Of a stretch of DNA of 64,000 nt, positions 56,247 to 64,000 are shown one piece after another. Location of the stretch: contig QPMI01000102.1 in assembly GCA_004431415.1 (NCBI GenBank), positions 156,644 to 220,643 of the forward strand, read 5' to 3'. A program made the position numbers and the translations under genes. This stretch comes from Cyanophora paradoxa. Taxonomy: Eukaryota; Glaucocystophyceae; Cyanophorales; Cyanophoraceae. Each line of letters starts with the position of its first letter. The stretch's first letter is position 1. Below the pieces are notes generated by a model that was not told where the DNA came from, made no database searches, and was given only the letters and a program-made list of their open reading frames with translations.

Positions 56247-56872
56247 CTAGGATCCGGAAACGGTCGCCAGGAAGGGCACGTGCTCGATTTTCGGGACCAC
56301 CTCATGCCTCGCGACGTAGAACAAATCATCCGGGAATGGCCCTGTACTCGACGCCTGTGCACATGCACGCGTGAATTCGGGAATGCCGCATCAGAAATCA
56401 AGGTAAGAAGCAAAGATCGCTTGCACCGGCGGCTCGAAGCAACGGCTTTCTGGATCGTACCAATAGAGCGCAAGCCCGCTAACATTGCCTACAGAGTTGC
56501 ATTCGCAGTCCAGGTCGAAGTAAGCCTGGATCAGAAGGTCTGTCTGCCACGACATAGAAACATCTATCCTGACGCGCACTGGCCTGCCTGTTGAGATCAG
56601 GGCACACAATCAGGGCAACGATGCCGGGTTGCAATTGCACGTGTGCACCCGTCTTTTCAGTGACGCGTAGCGGGGAAGGCCGGCAGTCACCGAGAACCCG
56701 CACCTCGACTGAGCTGCCCCGTGCACGAGCCGCGTCGTGGCGCGTATAGAGCAATCAGCACTTCCGACTCTGCGATCTGCTCTGCTGTCGGCGGCATGCG
56801 CAGCTGTCCCGCTGTCACTCCTGACTTCCTTGCAGCTTTGGTAGCGAGCTGTTTTCGAGGTACTTTCTGCAT
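56247..56872 (-). CDS. Family copy D: small protein with histone H3 tail-like N-terminus (best-preserved copy)
   Basis: The ATG at 56872 starts MQ followed by KVPRKQLATKAARKS. Residues 3-17 equal canonical histone H3 residues 14-28 at 14 of 15 positions, including the counterparts of K14, R17, K18, K23, R26, K27 and S28. Next come PPTAEQIAESEVLIALYA, then SSVEVRVLGDCRP (exon 1, 56872-56649); exon 2, 56587-56427, with RPVRVRIDVSMSWQTDLLIQ and ALYWYDPESRCFEP; and exon 3, 56354-56247, with PFPDDLFYVARHEVV, IEHVPFLATVSGS and TAG. Introns start GTGCAC and GTGCAA and end ACAG. Exons total 493 bases; one extra G in a GGGG run (cccc on plus, about 56716-56719) is all that breaks a frame of 163 residues. 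No known domain follows the tail. It is head-to-head with the coiled-coil gene at 57235. Role unknown; a chromatin-related function is a guess from the tail. Confidence 0.65.
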
Positions 56873-56904
56873 TCTGGAACGCAGTCCGACAGCGAGCGAA
56901 CCGA

Positions 56905-57232
56905 GCGCCGCCGTCTTTGGAGCCTTGCTGGTGCGTGGTCGAACGAGTACCCCCCGGCAGGAAGTTCCCCCGGGCAAAGCCGCCGGGGCAAAGTCGCCGG
57001 GGCAAAGTCGCCGGAGCACTGTCGCGGTTTCCGGAGCGCCGGATCTGGAGCTGTGTTCTGCTAGCGTCCGAAGTGCTGTCGGCGGGGCAAGCGGTCAAAG
57101 TGCTGTCGGCGTGGAAGCGTGGCACGTGGCGCTCGAAAAGGTGCGCCGGATGCCTTCTTTCCGCATGCGCACCATATATAGCGGCCTTGCGCGTGCGTCC
57201 GTGCGGCCTCCCTTGACAGTAGCGTCTCTCAG
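56905..57232. repeat. Duplicated 5'-flank block, copy R3 (divergent intergenic region)
   Basis: A shorter version of R1/R2 starting at GAGCGCCGCCGTC and ending GTCTCTCAG, lying between copy D (minus) and the coiled-coil gene at 57235 (plus). It keeps the GGCAAAGTCGCCGGG units and the AAGTGCTGTCGGCGTGG words. Confidence 0.85.
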
Positions 57233-57234
57233 GG

Positions 57235-58070
57235 ATGAATGCACACGAGGAGACGAAACGCAAACTCGAAGAGAGCGAACAGGAGTTGATTATGAGCTTG
57301 AGACGGAGGAAAGCGGCCCGGCGCGTGCGGAGAAACGTGCGCGAGATGAGGCGTCGCGGCGGCAGCTCGAGAAGCAAGCGTCAGCGGAAGCGGTGGCGGA
57401 GATTCATCGACGTCTGCGGAAGGCTGAGGAGCGGGCTGCAGCCGCCAAGAACGACGCAAGAGCTCTCAGCGACGACGAAGAAGTGGAAGAGCGGCCAAAG
57501 GAGGTTCCGTGTCGTACCTGTGTCGAGAACCATCATCCCCACTGTGCATATGCGCCATCATCCTGGGTATCGAAAGTGCCAGCACTTTGCACGAACTCCC
57601 TATGGACGTTCGGCCCTTCGCTAATTTGGCGCTTCGGATTGCCAAGCTCCACCGGCAGTCGCGGGCCTTCGACATCCTCCCCAGTCGGGCGAGGACAGCG
57701 ATCGCGAAGGAGAAGGTGAGGACACGAATTACTGCACCACCCTGATTGAATCTCTGCCGTCGGAGGGGAGGGGAATCTGGACCTGAACAGTGCGCATGGC
57801 CTTCTGTTTTAATTTACCCCGAGAAATTTTGCTTTCACAGAGCCAGTGATCATGAGCACAGGGGGACTCTGGGAGGACATCTGTATGGTCACCCTCGAAG
57901 GTTTTCAAGTGGTGAAGAGCCCGCTGCGCATGTTTCAGCTCTGTGATGGTGGTTTCCGCGTTTGCGATCCTCTTCATCCGTCGTGGATGAAGCGCTTCGC
58001 GACCTCTGCGGACTCTGCCTCAGCAACAGCGACCTCGAGTTCTTTAGGGACATTTCCAAGCGCCTGAAAG
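57235..58070 (+). CDS. Coiled-coil protein paralogue, head-to-head with copy D, frame uncertain
   Basis: The ATG at 57235 gives MNAHEETKRKLEESEQEL. After a one-base shift near 57290 the reading continues as a long charged helix (ETEESGPARAEKRARDEASR, LEKQASAEAVAEIHRRLRKA) ending in an acidic DDEEVEERPKE and CRTCVENHHPHC, a possible metal-binding cluster. A further segment (DVRPFANLALRIAKLHRQSR, 57600-57670) is followed by GTGAGG. An exon after TTCACAG (57841) encodes GLWEDICMVTLEGFQVVKSP and FQLCDGGFRVCDPLHPSW. The exon 1 start is homologous to 53762. Exact exons and whether it is intact are unclear. Confidence 0.45.
57934..58005. repeat. 72-bp repeat, copy 1 (second at 59225-59296)
   Basis: TTCAGCTCTGTGATGGTGGT to GCGCTTCGCGACCT occurs twice with one difference. 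Both copies are open in the frame QLCDGGFRV-DPLHPSWMKR, so this is probably a duplicated exon. The second copy lies upstream of family copy E. Confidence 0.9.
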
Positions 58071-58498
58071 AAAAGCAGGCCACTGAACAAGCACGCAAGC
58101 ACATTTTGCATGACTTTTGACATCTTGCATGTACCTTTGAACAAGCACGCAATAGTATACTGCAGCTGAAGCTTGAGCACCTCAACTCGGAACCAACCTC
58201 AACGGGCCGGGGCAGGGGGGGCACGTAATTGTATTCGGAAACTTTAACTCTTCGATGGTTTCGCATACATAGTTCTCTGGAGAATTCCAACTCTTCGATT
58301 TATGCGATCGCGGCCGCGGCAGCCATGCCCAAGGCGCTCTGAATTCGAATTCGAGAAGACAATACTGCTACCAATCTCTGTGCACAAGAATCTCTGTTCG
58401 GCTAGCTTGCATGGCGCCGGCGGCCACGCTAGCGTGCATGGCGCCGGCGTGCAATTCGAATAAGATGCAGCTGTCGGACGCTAGGGCCTTGACACTGG

Positions 58499-59126
58499 CT
58501 AGGATCCTGTAACGGTTGCCAGGAAGGGTGCATGCTCGACTTCCGGGATGATTTCCTTCATTGCCACGTAGAACAGGTCATCCGGGATGGCCCTGGACTC
58601 GACGCTGTGCACATGCACGCGTGAATTCGGGAATGCCGCATCAGAAATCGAGGTAAGAAGCAAAGATCGCTTGCACCAGCGGCTCGAAGCACCGCTAGCT
58701 GGGTCGTACCGATAGAGCGACAGCTCGCGGCGATCAATGGGCACCGTGTGCAGCGCAATTCCGGTACGCTTGGGCAGAAGATCTTTCTCCACGTCTTTGA
58801 AACATACAGCTTGATTCGCACAGGCCCTGCGCGTTGCAATTAGGGCGCACTGGCAGAGCAACGATGAACCGGACACATGTGCACTGTCATTTCAGTGACG
58901 CGTGGCCGAGAAGGCGGCAGTCCCGAGAACGCGCACCTCGACAGAGCTGCCTCGAGCTCGTTCTCGAGCCGCGGTAAACGTCGCGCGTGTATAGAGCAAT
59001 CAGCGCTTCCGACTCTGCGACCTGCTCCGCTGTTGGCTCTGGATCGGGTACGAATCGTGAAGTAGGCGGTGCTTTCTTTGGTCTGGGTCTAGTGCCGAGA
59101 ACTTTGCGGGGAGCTTTGCTTGACAT
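58499..59126 (-). CDS. Family copy E: start resembles histone H3 residues 14-18, probably frame-disrupted
   Basis: The ATG at 59126 gives MSSKAPRKVLGTRPRPKKAP; KAPRK equals H3 residues 14-18 and T, K and AP follow at the H3 spacing. PEPTAEQVAESEALIALY is the family segment. The following part (59000-58890) does not keep frame to the VEV motif. The middle exon begins GPVRIKLYVSKTW but then leaves the family consensus. The last exon reads IPDDLFYVAMKEIIPEVEHA then FLATVTGS and TAG at 58499. Several one-base differences suggest decay or assembly errors. Confidence 0.4.
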
Positions 59127-59224
59127 TGCTCTAGAGATGCGCGGCCGCAACGTTAACCCAATGCCTTAATGTTTACCCCCGGTGGGATTACCCCTGGGCA
59201 TACTGACCGTGACTTCGTTCGCGA

Positions 59225-59296
59225 TTCAGCTCTGTGATGGTGGTTTCCGCGTTCGCGATCCTCTTCATCCGTCGTGGATGAAGCGCTTCGCGACCT
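59225..59296. repeat. 72-bp repeat, copy 2
   Basis: See 57934-58005. It differs from it at one position (TTCGCG for TTTGCG). No matching coiled-coil start precedes it here, so it is probably a stray exon fragment. Confidence 0.9.
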
Positions 59297-59446
59297 TCGC
59301 GAAATCAATGCGATACATTAAATCGCGACGAAAATTCGAATTGACAAAACGAAGTACAGCATTCCTGTTCAAATATCGTGCATGGCGTCGGCGGCCATGA
59401 ATTCCAATAAGATGCAGCTGTCGGGCCGCTAGGGCCTTGGCACTGG

Positions 59447-60071
59447 CTAGGATCCGGAAACGGTCCCAGGAAGGGCGCGTGCTCGACATCCGGTATTACG
59501 AATTCCTCGCCACGTAGACCAGGTCATCCGCGAATGGCCCCAGCGGACTCGACGCCTGTGCACATGTTCGCGTGAATTCGCGAATACCGGATCAGAAATC
59601 GAGGTAAGAAGCAAAGATCGCTTGCACCAGCGGCTCGAAGCACCGGCTAGCTGGGTCATACCGATACAGATCAAAGTGCGGAAATCGATTACGTACGCAT
59701 GACAGTTCAGGTCCATGTACGCACGGGCCCGAAGAACTCTCTGCCACGACATTCGAAAGTTTGAAATATCTATCGTGACTCGCACAGGCCTGCGCTGTTG
59801 CGATTAGGGCTGTTGCGAGCGAAGATGCAACCGGGTTGGACCTGTCATTGAAGTGACGCGTAGCGGGAAGGCCGGCAGTCACCGAGAACGCGAACCTCGA
59901 TAGAGCTGCCCTCGTTCTCGAGCCGCGGTCGCGGCGTGAATAGAGCAATCAGCGCTTCCGACTCTGCGATCTGCTCTGCTGTCGGCTGTCGGGACTCTGT
60001 CGCTGCTGACTTCGTGAAGCTTTGGAAGCGAGCTGCTTGCTGCTTGCTGCTGCTTCGTCGCCGCGCTGCAT
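59447..60071 (-). CDS. Family copy F: histone H3-like SKQLASKASRS start, probably frame-disrupted
   Basis: The ATG at 60071 gives MQRGDEAAASSKQLASKASR, in which KQLASKASR aligns with H3 KQLATKAAR (residues 18-26) at 7 of 9 positions. The frame then has to shift within a Ser/Gln-rich stretch to reach PTAEQIAESEALIALFTPR, and again after VLGDCRPS, where one C is missing relative to copy D. Downstream, LYRYDPASRCFEPL ends at a GTGCAA donor and a last exon reads PFADDLVYVARNS before a stop. The TAG matching the other copies is at 59447-59449. Confidence 0.4.
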
Positions 60072-60173
60072 GTTCGAAATCCGCAGGAATGCGCAGGCGC
60101 ACCGTGATCTACTGCGCGCAGCATGCGCAGGCATGAAATCATGAGCGCCAGACTCGATCTACTCAATCTGCTG

Positions 60174-60275
60174 GGTGCCGCTTTTGGAGCCTTGCTGGTG
60201 CAGTGGTCGGACGGGTACCCCCGGCAAAGTAGTTCCCCCGGCAAAGTCGCCGGGCAAAGTCGCCGGGACACTTGG
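60174..60275. repeat. Duplicated 5'-flank block, fragment R4
   Basis: About 100 bp matching the GGAGCCTTGCTGGTG...GGCAAAGTCGCCGGG part of R1-R3, on the upstream side of copy F, as R2 and R3 are for C and D. Confidence 0.8.
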
Positions 60276-60332
60276 AGCGAAGACGCGAGGAAAGCTCCAG
60301 TACGCAAATTTAGAGTATGCAAACCGCCCGAA

Positions 60333-60484
60333 CCGTGGAATCAACCATTTGAACGCACTGCCGCATACGCAGGTCAAAACTCGTCCGGAGCGCCCTGCAG
60401 CGGAGCACCTCGGGTTTAAAGCTCCGGTTCTCACAAGTAGAGGTAGGCAAACTGCAGATCCGTGGAATCAACCATTTGAACGCA
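60333..60484. repeat. 25-bp direct repeat, two copies 127 bp apart
   Basis: CCGTGGAATCAACCATTTGA plus ACGCA at 60333-60357 and 60460-60484, each followed shortly by ACGCAGGTC. Both copies are open in the frame PWNQPFER. Confidence 0.85.
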
Positions 60485-60642
60485 GCGCGCACACGCAGGT
60501 CGAAACCTCGGCCGAAACCTCTTGCAACTCGAGCTCAAGCGGGTACTTGGGAGAACGAGAAGCTCCCGCAGTAATGCACACGCAAAGGCTGTTCACTCGA
60601 GCCACGCACTTGCAGATGTGCGCCCGTGCCTGTGCTGTGTGA

Positions 60643-61280
60643 ATGCACGTGGACTTGCAGCTGAGTGTGCAACAGGTTGAGAACACGTTCAGAGCCTCCT
60701 TTTGGATTCGAAGAACACTCCGCTCTTCATTCGTCGAAGTGGCTTTTCGGTTCGCCGAAGGAGCAGGGAATATCGTTCCTTGGAATCGCGTCACCCAATT
60801 CCGGATATGCATTGACAGTACCTTCCTCGCATCGGACAACCACAGAGCAACTTTGGTGCCTCTGTTGATCCAGCATCGTCTACTGCGGGGTGGAGTAACA
60901 GCACGGAGCACGTCGAAAGGATTCGTAAACTCTTGATATCCAGTGGCCGTCACTTCGGGCGATCGAAATCGACGACCTAGCCACCGCAGCGAAGCTGGAC
61001 GAACCTTGCAGAAAGACAGAAGACAAAAAGGTCTCAATCCGGAATCCAGGATCTTTCTACGGAATTTTTGCGTAAGGCGTTCGAGAAACCTGAGGATTTC
61101 AGATTCTTCGGACTGGCTGGGACAGCGCGAAGTGGACGAGACGAGGCTGGCCTTCGCTTTTCGGGAATTGGAAACAGGCATCGGGATTATCAAAGTCATT
61201 TTAAAAAGGTGGGGTTGAAGCTGACTTCTGCAAAGTTTTCGCTATCATTCTATCGCTCTCGCAAACTCGCTATCGTTTAG
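60643..61280 (+). CDS. Possible gene, exons uncertain
   Basis: Three plus-strand stretches have coding character: ENTFRASFWIRRTLRSSFVE to about 60930, RAIEIDDLATAAKLDEPCRK (60955-61055, after a TATCCAG acceptor) and FLRKAFEKPEDFRFFGLAGT (61065-61130), the last open to a stop at 61280. They are in different frames. A 243-codon minus-strand ORF (61199-60468) covers the same bases, and I cannot fully exclude it. No family recognised. Confidence 0.25.
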
Positions 61281-61432
61281 TATCGGAGACGAGCAGGAGG
61301 TTTGTCCTCGACGTCTGTGATAAAGAGGTGAGCTTGCTTTACTTCTGCTTTTCAACCCGGCTGTTCTGCTGTTAATTATAATCGCAGATGCACGTGTTGC
61401 TCTGGAGCTGAGCAAGTCTGAATGCGTCGACG

Positions 61433-61819
61433 GTGGAAAAGATGCATCCGTCCGACACTGACACTTCGATGCAAAAGAAAAGGATGCTTCGAACAAACTT
61501 TCCTCCCATTTCATTCGTCCCAGCGCAAGGTGCTCAAATCTCCAGTCGGAATGGTCTTCAACCTATGGAGGCTGTCACAAACAACTGTGACACGATGAAA
61601 GACAGTCTATCTATCCTCGATAAGTTGAATTCCGGCTCGCAGGTACCGGTTCTCAGAATGCCAACTTCGGGATCCGGAGGAGATTCGATGCTTGCGCAGC
61701 AGGTGAATCACTTCAGGATGATAACGCCTTACTTCGACAAGCGAAAGAGCGCGTCGACGGTAAATGCCTTTTTTGCGTTCAGCTATAACTGCTTTCAGTT
61801 AATTAGTATCCGCGCGTAA
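61433..61819 (+). CDS. Possible small ORF, unrecognised
   Basis: 128 codons on plus, Ser/Met-rich, with no recognisable motif. An intron-like GTGAGC...TCGCAG lies at 61327-61386, and a second frame from 61387 (ARVALELSKSECVDGG) is also open for about 25 codons. Weakly supported. Confidence 0.2.
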   Translation: MEKMHPSDTDTSMQKKRMLRTNFPPISFVPAQGAQISSRNGLQPMEAVTNNCDTMKDSLSILDKLNSGSQVPVLRMPTSGSGGDSMLAQQVNHFRMITPYFDKRKSASTVNAFFAFSYNCFQLISIRA

Positions 61820-61829
61820 TCCCCGCTGC

Positions 61830-62495
61830 AGCCCCGACTGCAGCGGCTGCAAGGAAAACGCTTTCCTGGTCGCCCAGCTGCAGCGCTGCAAGGTCGAATC
61901 GCTCAGGGGCGCCTTCGTTCATTCTTCTTTTGAAACGTCTGCAGCCTCCAGAATGAGAATGCTTCCCTGCTCGCCCAGCTGCAACGGCTGCAAGTCGAAT
62001 CGCTCAGGGGCGCCTTCGTTCATTCTTCTTTGAAACGTCTGCAGGCGTCCAGCATGAAAATGCTTCCTGCTCGCCCAGCTGCAACGGCTGCAAGGTCAAA
62101 TCGCTCAGGGCGCTTCGTTCATTCTCTTTTGAAACGTCTGCAGGCGTCCAGAATGAGAATGCTTCCTGCTCGCCAGCTGCAACGGCTGCAAGGTCAAATC
62201 GCTCAGGGCCCTTCTTCATTCTTCGTTCGAAACGTCTGCAGGCATCCGAATGAGAATGCTTCCTGCTCGCCCAACGCAGCGGCTGCAAGGTCGAATCGCT
62301 CAGGGGCGCCTTCTTCCAGTCTCTCTTGAAACGTCTGCAGCGTCCAGAATGAGAATGCTTCCTGTGCCCAACTGCAGTGCTGAAAGGTCAAATTGCTCGG
62401 GGCGCCTTCTTTCATTCTTCGTTGAAACGTCTGCAGGCATCCAGAATGAGAATGCTTCCCTGGTCGCCCAGCTGCAGCGACCAATGTGTTTTTTA
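61830..62495. repeat. About 98-bp tandem repeat, 6-7 copies
   Basis: GAAACGTCT recurs at 61932, 62032, 62131, 62229, 62328 and 62424, intervals of 96-100 bp. Units also share CGCCCAGCTGCAACGGCTGC and AATCGCTCAGGG. In one plus frame units read NENASLLAQLQRLQGRIAQG, a leucine-rich coiled-coil pattern; in one minus frame EAFSFWTPADVSKENER. The length drift breaks both frames, so the array is not one open frame. Confidence 0.92.
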
Positions 62496-63195
62496 GACTG
62501 CTTTTCGATTTAGTCTCGATTGACCGTTTCCCGTGCGCTGTAGCTGTGAATGCAGCTCCCCAAGCGAACTGCAGCGCTGACCGTTTCCACTTCGCCGTTT
62601 CTCGGAATTGGGATTCTGAGTGACTGATAATGACTGCAGCTATGATGCGGTCTCCAATCTCAGAAGAAAGCTCTTCGTGGTACGCTATCTCACTCCTTCG
62701 CGGTACATTCAATTCCGGCCTTGAGTATGGTATCTTAGATGAAGTCACGACGCTTCGTGTACGGCGTTTTCCTCCCCGATGATTTATGAACGTCGCGGTA
62801 CATTTATGTTTACACCTCGTTCGCGATTCTTGTAAATGTCAGCTGAAATTGCGACACTGCGAGTATGGCGGTTCCCCTCGGATGCATTTTTATTTACTCC
62901 GATGCTGATATTGTGATCAGCAAAAATCGACGACCTGGAGATGCTGAATCCAGCGCCTGTTCGAAGCGTGCTCAATATTAGACGTGTGATCTCGTTTAAA
63001 TCACAATTGAATTTCAGTATTGCACTGAACCTGCTGTTCAAATACGATTTAATCGGGAAGCTTCCACACAGTGCATACTCAGGCCACGGTCATAGAGAAG
63101 GAGGGGGGGGAAGAGAAGGGGGGAGTGCCGAACTTACCGCGGCCGCAAAAAAAGCCGGCTTGGCGTGCAGTGCTGCCACAACTCGAAGCTGCTGG
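62496..63195. other. Spacer, no gene seen
   Basis: Less GC-rich, no credible ORF. Ends in a GA/G-rich stretch (63095-63125) shortly before copy G. Confidence 0.4.
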
Positions 63196-63817
63196 ATGGC
63201 GAAAGTGAAAGAGAGAGCGCGTATGTCTACAGCGGAAAGCTCCTCGAAAGAACCTCGCACAGCGGCCGCGGCCGCGACAGCGGAGCAGGTCGCGAGTCGG
63301 AAGCACTGAATGCTCTTTACGCGCCACGACCGCGGCCCGAGAACGAAGGCAGCTTGTTGACGTACACATTCTCGGCGACTGCCGGCCTGCCCCGCTACGC
63401 GTCACTGCAATGACAGGTGCAAATGTACACCGATTCACCGTTGCTCTGCCAGGTGCCGTGAACTCAACAGCGCATGCGCAGGGCCTGTGCGAGTCACGAT
63501 CGTGCTTCGGACTCGAATGCGTGAAGAGCGAGCTACTGGACCTGGCGTTCGAGGAGCTGCACTGCAGTACGCATGTGCACTCGAGAGCTGGTGCTGTATC
63601 GATCTCGGTACGACCAAGCAGGCTGGTACTTCGAGCTTCCGGTGCAAGCGATTGTTGCGTCTTACGGTGATTTCTGATGCGGATCTCGCGAATTCACGGT
63701 GCGCGTGCACAGGCGTCGAGTCCGGGGCCATCCCCGGGAGATCTGTATTACGTCGCGAGGAGGGATATCATCCCGGAAGTCGAGCATGTACCTTTCCTGG
63801 CGATCAATCAGGAATAG
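63196..63817 (+). CDS. Family copy G, plus strand, frame-disrupted
   Basis: ATG at 63196 (or 63223 in the same frame), with STAESSSKEPRTAAAAATAE. SSKEPR parallels SSKAPR of copy E and TAEQVA is the family segment. One base is missing right after it relative to sisters (GTCGCGAGTCGG), after which SEALNALYAPRPRPENEG continues. The first exon ends MTG at a GTGCAA donor near 63415. Middle-exon pieces are SELLDLAFEELHCSTHVHSR and LYRSRYDQAGWYFELP, then a GTGCAA donor, and a last exon with GDLYYVARRDIIPEVEHVP ending AINQE and TAG at 63817. Probably a pseudogene, or affected by single-base errors. Confidence 0.4.
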
Positions 63818-64000
63818 TTGCAAGTGCCGGCATCCCTTCCCTAGTCCGGATTTCGTAGCCAAAAATACGCGGATGTATTATACGTATTACGCGGCGGCAC
63901 GGATACAACAGGAGCGCCTAATTGCCAGCGCTGTAGTGCAACACGAGCGCCTCAAATTCTCTCCTACGGCGCTCTATGTAGTCTCCATCTAAATCTAGAT

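Overview
This is nuclear DNA of a eukaryote. Every single-copy gene has to be read across many short introns, and there is a Ty3/gypsy-class retroelement, extensive tandem repeats and long poly-G/C tracts. The gene set (an ABC1-family kinase, a CotA/bilirubin-oxidase-type multicopper oxidase, a polycystin-2-like channel), the high GC content, and introns that mostly start with GTGCGC suggest a unicellular alga or related protist, for example a stramenopile or haptophyte. That placement is inference; no marker in the window fixes the taxon.

Layout. 0-7 kb: a left-truncated plus-strand ORF, then a decayed minus-strand Gag-like gene with two CCHC zinc knuckles, broken by at least five frameshifts and preceded by a 97-bp tandem repeat. 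8.3-9.4 kb: a three-exon gene for a secreted protein. 10.5-16.2 kb: an ABC1/UbiB-family kinase gene with more than 20 exons. 17.9-23.2 kb: a secreted multicopper oxidase with about 20 introns and all four copper motifs. 24.4-25.1 kb: an unrecognised single-exon ORF. 26.1-31.0 kb: an unrecognised multi-exon gene with an N-myristoylation-like start. 31.1-35.5 kb: a polycystin-2-like cation channel. These five genes are all on the minus strand. 35.5-40.8 kb: gene-poor DNA with a foldback element, a 32-bp perfect hairpin and a 140-bp minisatellite.

40.8-50.2 kb holds a retroelement with two long intact ORFs: 1,356 codons ending in an aspartic protease, and 1,767 codons with reverse transcriptase, RNase H and integrase. 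I found no long terminal repeats. 50.6-63.8 kb is a cluster of duplicated small genes, with seven copies of one domain in both orientations. The best-preserved copy (56247-56872) begins with a stretch almost identical to the histone H3 N-terminal tail, residues 14-28, and three sister copies keep recognisable parts of it. At least two of these genes are arranged head-to-head with coiled-coil genes across a duplicated block of about 0.3-0.5 kb. This cluster is the most unusual part of the window.

The splice models were made by eye from GT...AG borders plus reading-frame continuity. Where I counted bases (8271-9415, 53762-54746, 56247-56872) the frames close, with one 1-base exception noted in the last of these. 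Several cluster genes differ from an open frame by single bases in short homopolymers, so either recent decay or assembly errors could explain the breaks.
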